Shown here piece by piece: positions 1 to 11,896 of a stretch of 64,000 bases of DNA. How positions within the stretch are numbered: the stretch's first letter is position 1; every line of letters begins with the position of its first letter. Both the position numbers and the translations under genes were made by a program. The notes under the pieces were generated by a model that saw only the letters and a program-made list of their open reading frames with translations, was not told the DNA's origin and did not search any database. The DNA lies in assembly GCA_036172665.1 (NCBI GenBank), contig CM069870.1, positions 29,796,001-29,860,000 of the forward strand, read 5' to 3'. The stretch is from Prosopocoilus inquinatus. Taxonomy: Eukaryota; Arthropoda; Insecta; Coleoptera; Lucanidae.

Positions 1-968
1 TGTATGTATAATGAGTAAATAGGTTTGTGTGATACATTGCTAAGATGTTATAATATAATATATCTGGATTGGCGATTTACAGTCACTACGTTTTCATCAA
101 TAACTTTTATCATGACAATAAATGGGAAGTGCATAGCCAACACCATAACCAACCTTGCAAATAGCAGGCCAACTCCCACCACTTGCCTCCTCTTGTTTCG
201 CAATGTTAGCTCTGCAGGTTAATGTTACAACAAATTGACTAATGTTGCCATATGTATGTGACTCTGTGCACGCGGAATTTTAGTGCAAAAGATAGAAAAG
301 TTATTGGACGATGATGATGATTTTCAGTAATACAAGAATACCGTGAGAATTTGTTTGTGCATCGACCATAAATTCGTATTGACAATTTATTTAAGAATTT
401 AAGCTGATTTAGCTGCACCGCACTAAATTGTACAAAAAAGTATATACTAGTTGGGAACCGCTGTACAATATGACAAAATAACGCTCGTTCTCCTTGAAAA
501 AAATCTCACTATAATAATCATGTGAAAGTTTTAATACAAAGGCTTTTACCAAATACCCAATTATTAACAAGCAAAACCTTTACGAAAATAAACATATGAA
601 TAAACTTTGAAAAATTTTAAAGTATAGTGTAAATACTAGGGCATTATTTTTTTAGGTGTATGCCTTGTAAGCAAATGTAAATACCCTGAAAGAAAAGGTA
701 ATAGGAAAAGCATTTGTCTGGTTTACACGAGTAATCCTTTTGTTCCACTTTATACAAATGCTTCGGAACAGCAGCTTTTGTTTCTTTTTAATCTCAAGTA
801 CTTGTCCACGCTAAAATGCATTTAGCGATCACCGCAAGATTTTATCGTTTTATTCACGTATTTATAGAAATGCAGTTACGCATTTTAGCATTTTTGGTTT
901 GATATCAGTTTACCAAACCATAAAATCTCCTTTCAAACGAACTAACTTCGTTCCTCTTTGATATAGGG
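1..968. other. AT-rich non-coding DNA
   Basis: No coding pattern, RNA fold or repeat family that I recognise. The 65-codon open frame near the start has no family resemblance and reads like chance. Confidence 0.5.
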
Positions 969-1010
969 TATAAAAGCTATACTATGCATTTTTTGGAAAA
1001 CAGTTCAGTG
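969..1010 (+). promoter_or_regulatory. possible TATA/initiator promoter
   Basis: TATAAAAG lies at 969-976 and an insect-type initiator TCAGT at 1005-1009. The 38-base spacing from the TATA box to the initiator A is longer than the usual 30 or so, which weakens the call. It lies 5.7 kb upstream of the first supported host exon on the same strand, so it could be that gene's promoter or simply chance. Confidence 0.2.
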
Positions 1011-1280
1011 TTTGTTTTGGTATCTTCAAACAGTTTTAAATAAACTTACTCACATATAATTAGTTACAATTAATTTGAAGATTTGCCTAAGAACAAACGT
1101 TATAATATTTTTAAAAATAATTTTTATTAGAAACTACTTTGGCAATTCATGTCAATAGTGCTATGCTATGTGATGCGTCGATTAGAACAATTTGAGTTAA
1201 GAATACAACGTGACTTACTGCAGACAACGAACCTATTTTATGAAAACTAAAAGTATGTAGCTATTATAAAAGTTAAAATA

Positions 1281-1375
1281 ATCTATTGATTAATCGGATC
1301 AAGATTATAATCTAATGATTAATCGGACCAAGATTATAATCTATAGATGAATCGGATCAACATTATAATTTATAT
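1281..1375. repeat. 29-bp tandem repeat, three copies
   Basis: Units starting with GATTAATCGG, GATTAATCGG and GATGAATCGG begin at 1288, 1317 and 1346, so the period is exactly 29 bp. Each unit continues with a variant of 'ATCAAGATTATAAT'. A short local tandem duplication with a few substitutions. Confidence 0.85.
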
Positions 1376-2956
1376 TGTATATTGAAGCATTTACTTCACA
1401 AATTTGTAACAAAAGCATTTACTACGTTTTATTATTCAGGCCCGTTGTCTCCAAATAACTTATTCAATTTCCTTAATAGTTCCTATAATGTTGCAACAAT
1501 CTGTATGTATATAAAATATATTTATACCTATTATAGCTTATGGTTGATTCTTTAATGGAATTGTCCTGGAATCCACTCATTATTTCAATTACGTGTGGCA
1601 TATGGCTCTTTAATGATATCCTTGGAATAAAATTTATTATCGCTTACTGTCAAGAGAAAGTCCGAGCATCCGAGGAGACTTTTTTTATTGATGAGATCAT
1701 TTTCTGGTAGTGTAATGTAATGTGAATGGGACGTATCTTGCACAGTAAAATGTCTTTATTGTCCAAGAAGATAACGTCAGACATTAAAGGCTTGTTTTAG
1801 CCATTAGGGTATACGACTTTTATATTATCGCAGACTATTATGACATGTTAGCACGAAATTGGACGATATCACACTTTATTGCTCCCGCAGTCGCATTTGT
1901 TGATACGAACAAGAAAAATAATATCACTTATTGTTAGTTCTTCATCGCTTGAATTAAGATTCTTGAAAAAAAAGTGCTTGCTCGAAAATAAATAATTAAT
2001 TTCATCGTCGCGTCGCGTCGTGACAAAAACAAATAACATTACATGCCAATAAAAATAAAAATTCTGAAGCTCCGTAGGTACAACAAGCAGATGGCGTACG
2101 TTTAGGGTAAATATAGAATGAAAACATGTCTCATCGCCTAGCACGGGTTAACTTCTCACGGTTATAAAATGTAGCAACTAGGGCAGGTCTAAATTTGAAC
2201 GCTAAAATACTCGCTTCATTTTATAATTATATTCATCTGTCTTAAAAATTAAACACTCTTATTTAACTTATTTATATTATTGAAAATATTTTTATTCCAA
2301 ATAAGAAATATGTATTCAAAACAAAGACTTTCCTATCGCATCACAACATTATGTCACGTCACACTTTGAAAATACCAAAATTGGCTATTTTAGATATGTA
2401 TACAGAGTGTTTTTCAATTGGTAGTACAAGAAAAGTTGGTAGTTGGTTATGGAAACTTGAAGTCATCGGTAAAAAGAATTCTTTAGTTTTCGAGATAAAA
2501 ATTACTAAACATTTGGCCAAAATTGTTGGTGCTCCACTGGGTTAAGGTAACAAGCTCTCGCAACGGTTACAACTCGGCACTTTATTATTACCGAAATAAT
2601 GACTGGACGGATGTGGTGTTATTTTATGGAAAAAATGGATTTCTTTGATTTCTTAGGATTGGTTTTTTTTTATACTAGCAATTTCCAAACACCGTGTATA
2701 ACTTCATTATTAAAATATTCATATTTTCAATAACTTGTAGGAGTACATCATGACGTGAGGACAAAGTCAGGTTGTTTGTTACTAAAAAATTCATTTTCAC
2801 AAATATTATTACCACCTGTTACATAAGTTTTGGGAAAAAATTTAAATGCTCTATGTGACAGTAAAACCAATACATCTAGTCAACTATGGCGAAATATGTC
2901 GCTAGGAGTTCTATCAATTTCTTTAAGATTTCACATTTAAGTTTGTCATTTGCAAA
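1376..2956. other. AT-rich non-coding DNA
   Basis: No gene supported. Short open frames at 1869-2144 (minus) and 2351-2545 (plus) show no recognisable motif. A GTCGC-rich run near 2005-2025 is the only compositional oddity. Confidence 0.45.
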
Positions 2957-3842
2957 ATGGTGTATAAGCTAGTTTTGCGAAAGTCCATCTACAACAAGTT
3001 GCCTAGAAGACATATAGTAAACTTGTTCGCAAACAAAATATTTCAATAAGTACCATGTATCGGACAATTCGGGAATGCGAAGAGGTAATTCCACGTATAA
3101 ACCTACCAAAAACAGGCCGTTCACGTGTGTTAACTGAAGTTCAAGTCAACATACTAGTCAAACGTTCCAGAAACACCATTGGAGTGTCTACCCGCAAGCT
3201 TTCCCGTCGTTTCCGTATTTCAGATGCTACAATTTCTCGTTACATTGCAAGAACAAGCCTAAAACACAGAAAACGCAAAAAATGCTCCAAGTATACTCCC
3301 GCACAATTGGCCAGAATCCCTGGTTATTGCCGAGCTTTGAGACGTCGTCATTTCACTCACATCCGGATAATAATCATGGACGACGAGAAATATTTTATCT
3401 TTGAACATGCAGAACTTCCTGGCAATACAAGTTTTTATACGGATAATATTGAAAGCACTCCCATTAACGTAAGATACAAAAAGAAAATAAAATTTTCTGA
3501 TAAAATTTTGATGTGGTGCGCCAATTCTGAGGCGGCCATTTATGTATAGGCCCTATGTAGGCCATGTAAGAGGCCAGGCAGTGAATACTAAAATATACAT
3601 CCGAAATTGCCCATCAAAATTTGTATATATTTATTAATCATATGTCCCCAGAAATGATAACCCTCCAAATGTTCCTCAGGCAAGGCGAATTGAAAATATT
3701 TGGGCCCTATTGGAAAGAAAGGTGCGATAATGGTTGGGAAACCCAAAATTAACAATAATTGCACCAAAGAATTCTTCAAGAAATTAGAGAAGTAGACTTG
3801 AAAAGCGTCCAATCCCTGATGCGATATTTAAGACAAAAATTA
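2957..3842 (+). pseudogene. Tc1/mariner-like transposase relic
   Basis: A decayed DDE transposase of the Tc1/mariner superfamily, which cuts and pastes DNA at TA sites. An ATG at 2957 opens a helix-turn-helix start ('MVYKLVLRKS'). A frameshift just before 3046 moves to the frame giving 'ISTMYRTIRECEE', a Tc1-type HTH. The frame then runs to 3549 with a second HTH ('VSTRKLSRRFRISDATISRYI') and a region around 'IIIMDDEKYF', which is the place of the first catalytic Asp. After the stop at 3547, other frames give 'PPNVPQARRIENIWALL', the C-terminal block that holds the third acidic residue in this family, ending near 3830. At least two frameshifts and a stop make it dead. Terminal repeats belonging to it were not found. 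Confidence 0.75.
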
Positions 3843-4435
3843 GAGAAAAGTCGGCATACATGGAATACCCTTTCTTTGGGCCGTCATAAATTCTGAACTA
3901 AGATACTAAATACTCAGATATCTTAATTAAAAATACATTATGTTGTTTTCCAGCAGTTGCATATAATAAATTTAAGAAAAACATACTTTTTTTGGGAAAA
4001 TTCTGTAAAAATATTAAAGAAACTGCATTTTCATGATATGTTTTAAAATTGCGCGTAATATGGAATAGTTAGTTGAGGTGATATGAAATAAGGGAAAATA
4101 TGCAACACTTTGAATTAATAAGGTGAAATATCAACTGTTGTACTAATCTACACTATAACAAACTTTGATGTAAAAGACACTTTTATTTAAAAAAAAAATA
4201 CGCCAAAATATATTTTCCTGGTACTGCGCGAAAACTTCCAAAACGATAAATTCACAAAATCATGTACTGTAAAATTATGCAATCTTACCGTCTGAGAACC
4301 TCTGTGGTAGTGATCTATAATAACGAAACTCATGTTAATGCCAGAGTCGTTTAACAGATGACGCTTCTTATTTCAAAAATACCGGGTATTCCATATTAGC
4401 CTATTAGGTCTATTCCATATAGGCCGACTTTACTC
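3843..4435. mobile_element. 593-bp TA-flanked inverted-repeat element
   Basis: The left end begins GAGAAAAGTCGGCATACATG just after a TA at 3841-3842. The reverse complement of the right end reads GAGTAAAGTCGGCCTATATG and is followed by TA at 4436-4437. About 27 bp of similar termini plus the TA duplication fit a non-autonomous Tc1/mariner-type element. No coding is seen inside. It sits at the tail of the transposase relic and may be an insertion there. Confidence 0.6.
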
Positions 4436-4437
4436 TA

Positions 4438-6697
4438 CATCTTATTGAAGATAGAGGCCCCCTAGCAGCAATGTAGTAACCAGGTGTTAAAATCTAAGAT
4501 TTATTGGTGACTGTTAAGTTATGTTTACATATTTAAGTTCCTTAAATTTAAATAATACTCTTCTATATTTTATGTAACAGGTGTTAAATGCTAAAAATTC
4601 GATGAATGCTAAATGTTATATTTCCCAAATTTAAAAAAATGGAAGTGTCCCCTAACAGTATTCGTTCTATTTATGGTCTGTACAAAGCGCTAAAAGAATC
4701 TTTTGGCCTTTTAATAAAACTGTGCGATCTTCGATAACTAATCCACGGATTTTACAAGCACAATGTCTGAATATTGCATCTTTCTCGGTTCGGGATCTTA
4801 AAATGGGATCACGATCTCGAAATTAACAATTTCTGAATTCCGAAGTAAATTCGGGATTCAGTATTTCTCCGAACACTTTCATATTTTTACAGATTATAAA
4901 GTTATGTATAAGGCTATATTCGGAATTTGTTTTTACAGAAACTAGCGCGGAAAATATGATGTAGTGTATCTGCTCAACAAGTTTTGTACAAGGCATTGGA
5001 GTAACCATTTCAATTCTGCATGGTATATTCGAAGATGAAACTGGCGATTGTAAAGATTCTTTACAATTTTAGAAAAGTTAGAGAGGGACTAATGTGTAAC
5101 CAGAGAGGAGCTTATTACTGTAATGAAAATTTTACTTTTTGGTCGCCAGTTTCATCTTCGATTCTTCGAGCAGACCATGCAACATTGAAGTGATTGTTTC
5201 AGTTCAAACATATAGCTAACGTGTCTTGTACCTCATATGAAAACAGATTTTTTGGCGTCGCGACTCTAACACTTCTTTTACACTTTCGTGGATGTAGTAA
5301 ATTATCTTTTCTCTGAAGTAGTTCATGTGTTTATTATTGTGTCAGATAGTAAATTAGTTTAATATAAAAAATATCTCCTAATAAATAATTTCTCCTTCTC
5401 CTCAGCTCACTCTACAGTCACCAGACGTCGCAGTTGAACAAGGTTGACCAATTTTCTTGCTCTCGATTAGACCTACAAATTTACATTCAAATATATATTT
5501 TTTTTAATATAAGAAACGTTTCTTAGATTTTCGTTTTGTTTTAACTTCACACACTTGGGAAATATACATATTTTAAAAACTTAGTGTAAGTCTTATTTGC
5601 ACATTTGGATTTCAGAACCTAATCCTAATTTCTATTGAAAACGAATCCGCATTTCTTCCGTATACTGATTTTAATCTCAAATAACCGGATAATGTGTTCC
5701 AAAAGTATAGCAAAGTAGTTATGGTTTGGGGAGCAAGCCGATGATTGTTTTACATTCTTTATTTTACAGTGTGACCATTTAGCGACTCTCTGCTTTTTTA
5801 AAGTTCCATTGAAACAATCGGTACCTTCTATGATTTATTGATGGTTTATTATTTTGTGTTCCATGATTCTTATCTTATTTGGTCGACTAAAGCTAAATAA
5901 AGCTTTTTATTTTCGTACTGAAATCTTGTGGCAATGTTTGAGTATGGTAGCATTTTTTCTTCGCCGTTGAATAGACTAAAACCAAAAATAAATGTATCCC
6001 ATTTCCCGGCTTTTCCATCACTTGATGGACTGTAAATATTTGATCCGTAGTAGACGGTAACAGTTCAAAAACTTTCCTGATACTCTTTATGTTCTTTTTA
6101 AGGCCGCTTTAAGTGCTGCAGCAAGATGCAATTTATATTGTGCGCTTGTTTATTGGTAAAAGTGTGTGATGAATAAGTATTAAATTAATTTCGAAAGGAC
6201 CATTGAAATTAGTACTATTCATCTCAATTACACAGAAATTGCTTAATTAATATAAGATGCAATTTTCATCGCCTTGCGTTGCATATGTGTAAAACGACTT
6301 TTAGCATATAACACAATTATTTCTCATTACATAACTAACTACACGTCATTTGATTTAATCAATTTAAAGAGTTTCCTACCAATCAAACACGATTTCATTT
6401 TGAAACAGATTCACTGATAATGGAGAAAGTGTATAAAAATTTTAAAAAGAAATGAATAATTTTTGGTTTTGAAAACTTAATATGTTTTAATTGGTGTTGA
6501 AGTGATTATAATTAAAAAAATATTTATTTCGTATAAAAGAAACAAAGACCTTAAATGTGGATGAGCGCAAAAACACTACGGCCGCGAAAGAACGCAATTT
6601 CGCGATGTGTGAGTTCACAGGAGCATGTATGTGATATTTCCGGCCGATGAAGTAGTTTATCTATCATACGGTCGTCTCATATACATCCCTTCCTCAG
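4438..6697. other. non-coding DNA upstream of host exon
   Basis: Apart from the hairpin element at 5003-5197, no gene is supported. The last part leads into a pyrimidine-rich acceptor (CATCCCTTCCTCAG, ending 6697), so it is read as intron or 5' flank of the gene whose exon begins at 6698. Confidence 0.45.
5003..5197. repeat. 195-bp hairpin MITE-like repeat
   Basis: The arms at 5003-5049 and about 5150-5197 are inverted copies. 'GAAGATGAAACTGGCGA' in the left arm matches 'TCGCCAGTTTCATCTTC' in the right, and similarity continues outward through 'GCATGGT' / 'ACCATGC'. The central 100 bp are non-coding. Fits a small foldback or miniature inverted-repeat element. Confidence 0.65.
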
Positions 6698-7318
6698 AAC
6701 AAGTACAGCAAACTTCCGAGCAAGTTCCGCCAATTAGTCACCAATCAGCCGGAAGTTACTCCAGTGTACCTTCCACAAGTACCAGTTCAAGTAGAAGTTT
6801 CCATTCGACAGCTAGTGCACCTTCCTTTAATCGAAAAAATTCCAACGAAGCGCTCACTAGGACTAGAAGCATCAACTCGTCCAAGTCCCTCAATCTACCC
6901 TCAACCAGTAAGGGCAGAGATTACCTCGAAGAACCACCGACACGACCGAGGCGCAAGAAGGACAAACTCACCGAGTGCAGTGCCAAAAAGGAGACTTCCT
7001 CAAAAGAAACATTTTTACGAATACCGGGCGCACTTAAATCAAAACAAACACCAAAACAGACAAGAAAACTGTCTTATTCAGATTTTGTCGGATTAAACCG
7101 AGAAATCACATTGACTGTACCTCAAGATTTTTTGCGGGAAAAATCGGGGAGTCGCGAACGAAGTCCAAAGAATTCTAACCGCAGTAGTCCAGTGAATTTT
7201 AACGGAATCTTTAAACGTGAACTTACACCAAATAAAATTAGTTCGCGAGATTCATCACCTTATAAAGTAGAGTGTACCGATAAAAGGATACAACTAACAG
7301 GAACACGTTCGAAGACAG
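6698..7318 (+). CDS. host gene, Ser-rich coding exon
   Basis: An open coding exon of 621 nt (207 codons' worth) between a good acceptor (CATCCCTTCCTCAG, ending 6697) and a donor (ACAG/GTGATA, GT at 7319). Both boundaries are phase 1, and the same phase is used by the next supported exon at 22082. Composition is far less AT-biased than the flanks. The protein is low-complexity and polar: a Ser/Thr stretch near the start ('SSVPSTSTSSSRSFHST'), basic patches ('RPRRKKDK'), SP/TP-rich sites ('RSSPVNF', 'RDSSPYK') and a more ordered segment 'RKLSYSDFVGLNREI'. No domain is recognised. This looks like a disordered linker of a cytoskeletal or signalling adaptor, but that is only inference. An alternative is an unspliced start at ATG 6625 in the same frame, with an upstream stop shortly before it. 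Read-through past the donor ends at 7371. Confidence 0.62.
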
Positions 7319-7467
7319 GTGATACAAAGAGTGAATCCATTCTAACAAAAACTTTTGTTTGCATATACTAACCGATGTTGTTTATGTAACAAGTGTGTTG
7401 TAAAGTATTACTTACTTGCGTGAGTAGAAAACGAGCCAAAGGTAACTACGACAAAGTTAATGTTATT

Positions 7468-7590
7468 AAGTATCTAGATGCAAGTATCTAGATATGTATC
7501 TCAGATACTACTAAAAAAATATATCTATATCTGCATCCAGATACATTTACAAAAGTATCTATCCGTTTGATACTGAGATACATTTTAAAT
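7468..7590. repeat. AGATAC/GTATCT-rich stretch
   Basis: Clustered AGATAC / GTATCT words on both strands, at least eight within 120 bp. Such degenerate short repeats are often subterminal arrays of hAT-type elements, but no terminal inverted repeat or 8-bp duplication was found around them. Confidence 0.4.
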
Positions 7591-8324
7591 ACATTTTAAA
7601 CTTCCCTTAAAACACAAACCTTGGCGGAAACACAACTTTCGCTTCTACAGCCTCTTTCTTCTGATTTTCTCCTTTTGTCCTTTATGTTTTCCAGTTTGTA
7701 AAATACGAATTGATGATTCAGAAACTTGAAAATGATTTGATAAATTGGAAAACATAATTCACAAAAGGAGAGAATAAAAAAAAAAGACTACAACTAAGGA
7801 TCCTAGATTCATTTGACATTTAACTTGTCTGATAGGGAAGTAGAGTCATTTCTGTTGATAATTTAATATTATATATTTACCTGATTTGGTTTTGTACAAA
7901 ATCAAATGATTATTAATCAGCTTATTGATCAACTTATTACAAAAGATAAATTTCTTATTTAAAAGTACACTGTAGACTTTGTCAATTTTTACAAAAAAAA
8001 ACTCGATTTGGATCTCAAATAATACCGTATATCCGTACTACGGCTGTGTTTCTCAAACTTTTAGGTTTGGCGACCCCCTATTGAGCTGTGTTATGATTCA
8101 CGTCCCCCCTCCCCTCCCCTCCGCGCCCGTTCAAACCACGAACTTGAAGACTGATACTGAGCAAATGTTTTCATAGTATTCTCTAAATATTTTAAACTCA
8201 CATTACATTTCATTACTGACTTTAACAGCACATTTGTTTTATTGAATCTTGTTTGCATATCCTGCAATGCATTGCTCGTTATGTTCTAAAACTAAACATG
8301 GGAATATTTACATTGTATTTGATA

Positions 8325-9668
8325 CCGTGCCTTCAATTGAATTCCTCATTATAGTGGGCTATGATTTCACTGTTTTTTTCTCCTAAGATTTGCATCACTG
8401 ATAGCTCTTCAATTATTTAATTAAACAACACTTTGTATTTTTAATTAATTCAAAATGTTAGAATTACAACAGAAAATATATATTGTTGAAAATATATATT
8501 GTTGAAAGTTATTTTCAAACCGGTAGAATAGAAAATGGATAGTAGTTTATTCAATTAATCAGCGTGTGCAGAAGTTTCGATAGCAGTTTCCTAATTTTAC
8601 TATTACTTATGAACAGCTAATTAAACATATCCATGCCTGTGTTCTTAAATTTCGTGAAACAGGATCACTTGGTCGCAAAACAGGGAGGGAGGCAGCTAAG
8701 AAAAGGACTGCAGCCTGCATTGAAGATGTTCGGGATCGAATGGAAAACTCTCCCAAGATATTTATTGCGAAACTTTCACAAGAAGTTCAGCTATCAGTGG
8801 GAACATGTCAAACTATTCTTAAAAAAGACTTAACACTTTATCCATATAAGATTCAAGCAGTCCACGAGCTCAGGTCAGTAGATTTTCACAGAAGAACAGA
8901 ATATTGTCAGTGGTTTCTTGATAACTTAAACAACGACGGCATTCTTGACAAGTCTTTCTTTTCCGATGAGGCCTGGTTTCATCTCTCAGGGTATTTAAAT
9001 AAACAGAATATGAGAATACGGTCAGCAGAAGATCCCCATGAATTTGTGGAAACTCCATTACATCCATTAAAAATTGGCGTTTGGCTAGCAGTATCAAGAA
9101 GGCGTATCATCGGACCAATATTTTTTAACGACTCAGTAACTGCTGAAAGATACCGAAATGAGTAATTAGAACCTTTCATTAATCAACTACATGATGATGA
9201 ACTTACAGAAGGGTCTTTTTCAGCAAGACAATGCTGCTGCCCACACAGCTCATCAAACAATGACTTTCCTGCAGCAGTTTTTCGATAATCGGATTGTGAA
9301 TTTTCCTGCAAGGTCTCCGGATCTCACAATTATGGATTACTTCATTTATCCGCACATGAAAAACACAGTTTTTAGAACTACGCGTCACACAATCGAAGAA
9401 CTTCGTGCGGGCATTACAGATGTGTGTGCTAACATAACCTCCGAACACTTAGCAAACGGGTTTGAAAACATGAAACGCAGAGTACGCTTATGTATTCAAG
9501 CTGAAGGAGAGCACTTTGAGCATCTACTTTAAACTTTAATGTTGTGTTTTTATTTGATGTTATTATCAGTACTGACAGTCAATGACAACTGTTTTCTCTA
9601 GAATTGTGTTGCCAACTTCATAAAAAAATCACAGCTTACTTTAATGAGGAATTCAATTGAAGGCAAGG
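8325..9668 (+). mobile_element. Tc1/mariner-superfamily transposon, family M1 copy 1
   Basis: A complete 1344-bp element. The left end is CCGTGCCTTCAATTGAATTC and the right end's reverse complement is CCTTGCCTTCAATTGAATTC. Similarity extends about 45 bp inward, and TA lies on both sides (8323-8324, 9669-9670). It contains one transposase pseudogene in plus orientation. Two further copies lie on the minus strand at 39546-40568 (truncated) and 41922-43271 (complete). An 18-bp direct duplication ('AATATATATTGTTGAA') lies at about 8475-8510. Confidence 0.92.
8546..9532 (+). pseudogene. M1 transposase, copy 1 (broken)
   Basis: DDE transposase of a Tc1/mariner-related family with an N-terminal HTH. 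Pieces in order: the HTH region from about 8546, with an internal stop, in the frame giving 'INQRVQKFR' and 'HIHACVLKFRETGSLGRK'; then 8720-9163 with 'LYPYKIQAVHEL', the first catalytic block 'FFSDEAWFHLSG', 'NKQNMRIRSAEDPHEF' and 'PLKIGVWLAVSRRRIIGPIFF'; a stop at 9163-9165; a frameshift at the T-run near 9214-9220; then the second catalytic block 'QQDNAAAHTA' and the third, 'ARSPDLTIMDYF', ending 'EGEHFEHLL' at 9532. All three catalytic Asp codons survive, but two stops and one frameshift break the frame. The T-run frameshift is shared with both other copies in the window. Confidence 0.87.
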
Positions 9669-10681
9669 TATTTAAGAGACTATTCCCAGCATTCAAAATT
9701 AAGAATCTCCTTAGCTTCAATAAAATATAAATTCGGTGACAACCTTTGACAATTAATGACGACCAAAATTTATTGTTCTCGACTGTGTATATGCAATCTC
9801 TTGTAGAAAAATAACATGATAAATTTTTTAATTTATTCTGCTACGGCCCCTTTTAAAGACTACGTACTACGGCATAGACGTAGGCACTCGTTTCATGCTA
9901 TTTTTATTTCTACGTGCTTCAATTTATAAAATCTGATTCAAAGCAAAATTTTAGTAGAAACTACAACATACTCGTATAATTAGATAAAAACTATATTCAT
10001 AAAAATGAGTACATTCCTGTTGCTATAAAAGCCATGTGCAATTTCTTCCAAACGTCACGTCGTTCTTGTATAACTTCAATGATATTTTCAGCACATTTTC
10101 GTTTAAGTGTTTTATAAACCCAGATTTAGCAAATGTGGAATTTTTTTTTTAAAGTTGTGAGTTTTGCATGATATACTACTTAATATACTCCAAATAAACT
10201 TTTGTTAAGAGTAGGCTATAGAAAACAAAAAAAAATTCTCAGATGAATTTATTGTATCAAGACTGCAATAAATTTCAAGGAAATTGCCAGTGGCGTAACT
10301 AAATGTCAAGTCGCCTGGTTTCAAAATTTTTACCGGCGCTTTTTATTATTACTATATTTATTAATAAAACAGTAACACTGAAACAATTACTTAGCTGCTT
10401 ACTTTCAATTCCAAATAAATCAAGATCGCTTAATTGCTTTTGGATTATCCCATTTCTAAAAAGTGACAACAGCTGTCAAAATTTTAGGTTAGCAAAGCCC
10501 CCGAAAAATAGCGCTAAGCTGAACGAGATTAACTGCGGCCACAGATTAATAGATGCCGCTGCTTATATTTAAAATTTCTTTGAAAAAAAATTTTTAAAGC
10601 TATTTCTGTTAATTGAAATTGTATTGTAATTTATAACATTATTTAATTTTATTTTGTTTAAAAGTTGTTTTCGAAACATTA

Positions 10682-10833
10682 GGTCTGTTCGTTTGTCACA
10701 CGTTTGCTGCATTAGTTTACACTCAAAGTATTTTCATCTCGTATTAATGTATGAGGTTAGAACGAGACAAAAATAGTCCGAGTGTACACTAGTGCAGCAA
10801 ACGTGTGACATTTTGACAGCAAACGAACAGACC
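10682..10833. mobile_element. 152-bp hairpin MITE, TA-flanked
   Basis: Left arm GGTCTGTTCGTTTG and right arm CAAACGAACAGACC are perfect inverted copies. The pairing continues inward through 'CACACGTTTGCTGC' / 'GCAGCAAACGTGTG' and 'TTTACACTC' / 'GAGTGTACA'. TA flanks both ends (10680-10681, 10834-10835). The right arm has about 9 extra bases. Non-coding. Confidence 0.85.
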
Positions 10834-11133
10834 TATGGTTCTTGAACGTTCTGAAATTTGTCTTCTTTAGCTGTTTTGAAACTGTCGGAATCAGAGGATA
10901 CAAAATTAATTGTGCCTACTGATTAACAAGTGGCGTTACTTAAGTGTGTTTGAAATTTACTTGAAACGTCTTTTAACCATTTCTGCTCCGATTTAATTTA
11001 TTCAAAATTCTTTCTTGTAACATTAGTTTTTGAACGCTTTTCAGTTGCCTTGAGATTTCTTCCCCACAAATAAAGAGAATAATGTTACGACTCGTGGTTA
11101 TAGAAGGCGCGACAAACGTTTTTTTTAAGTCAA

Positions 11134-11235
11134 CTCTTGTCCGATGATAATTGTAATAAAATGATTTTAACTTTAACCGGACAGAATTAAATTGAGAACT
11201 GGCACTCAATGTTTCACTGCCGATTGATAGCCTCG
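11134..11235. repeat. dispersed repeat related to the hairpin at 28.3 kb
   Basis: Shares an ordered series of blocks with 28250-28350: 'CTTGTCCGATGA', 'AATTGTAA', 'ACCGGACAGAATTA' and 'GTTTC', in the same orientation and spacing. Only the left half is present and no hairpin forms here, so it appears to be a single-arm or decayed copy. Confidence 0.5.
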
Positions 11236-11896
11236 TTTTCAAGGACGTATTATGAATAAAATCATCATGCCACATTAAACCCTAAATGCCTACAAATTCT
11301 GTCATTACTATCCATAACTGTGTTTAAAGTAAGGTTTAACATTATTATTACAACAAATGAATTCGTAAATATTTCAGCCATGGTTAAATTTCTTTAAAAA
11401 CTTAAATGTTTTTGTAATAATTTTTATAATTATTATTGTTGGTTTAATGCTAGGCGAAAAACAGTTGTGTGTCACACGTGCAGAAACGCAGCCCTTAGCT
11501 GTGAGCTGCTAATATTCATTTTCTGAGTTTTCGGCTCGGATTAACAGAGGACGCTACGAACGTCGTTCATTGATGCTTAAAATGTAGTTCCTTTTGAGTT
11601 ATATAGCTGTTTTGAAATTGTTTTCCGGCAATAATGTCTCTAAAAATTAGTTTTTTTCTTTTTATTTTCATTTTCTTCCTTTTTTTTACTTATTTCAGAC
11701 TATTCTGTATTTGAAAATATATATTTCTTTGAAGTCTTTAAAGTATGACTTACGACAAATGAGCTTTTACTTTTTTGCGATTGGGAATCTTTAGATATCC
11801 AGGCAAAATTTTTACTTTAGATTTCGAACAGGCGTCTATGGCTACTTAGCGCCGAGTTGCTTTGCAATTCCTGCAACCCCAATAGCTACGCCACTG

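Larger units (their letters stand above)
10288..11896. mobile_element. possible element with CAGTGGCGTA termini
   Basis: Left end CAGTGGCGTAACTA at 10288; the right end, reverse-complemented, is CAGTGGCGTAGCTA and ends at 11896. CAGTGGCGTA-type ends are common in hAT-like elements. The flanking 8-mers do not match, so an 8-bp target duplication is not supported. The interior has no recognisable transposase. The hairpin MITE at 10682-10833 is nested in it. Confidence 0.42.

Noticed and set aside
5003..5197. Hairpin as a microRNA precursor
   Set aside because: The arms are long with a 100-bp loop, typical of a MITE and not of a microRNA hairpin. The same reasoning was applied to the hairpins at 10682, 32758, 44146 and 59807.
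6764..7096. Second frame of 110 codons within the first host exon
   Set aside because: It is a shadow of the main frame, which has matching splice phases at both ends; the shadow has neither.
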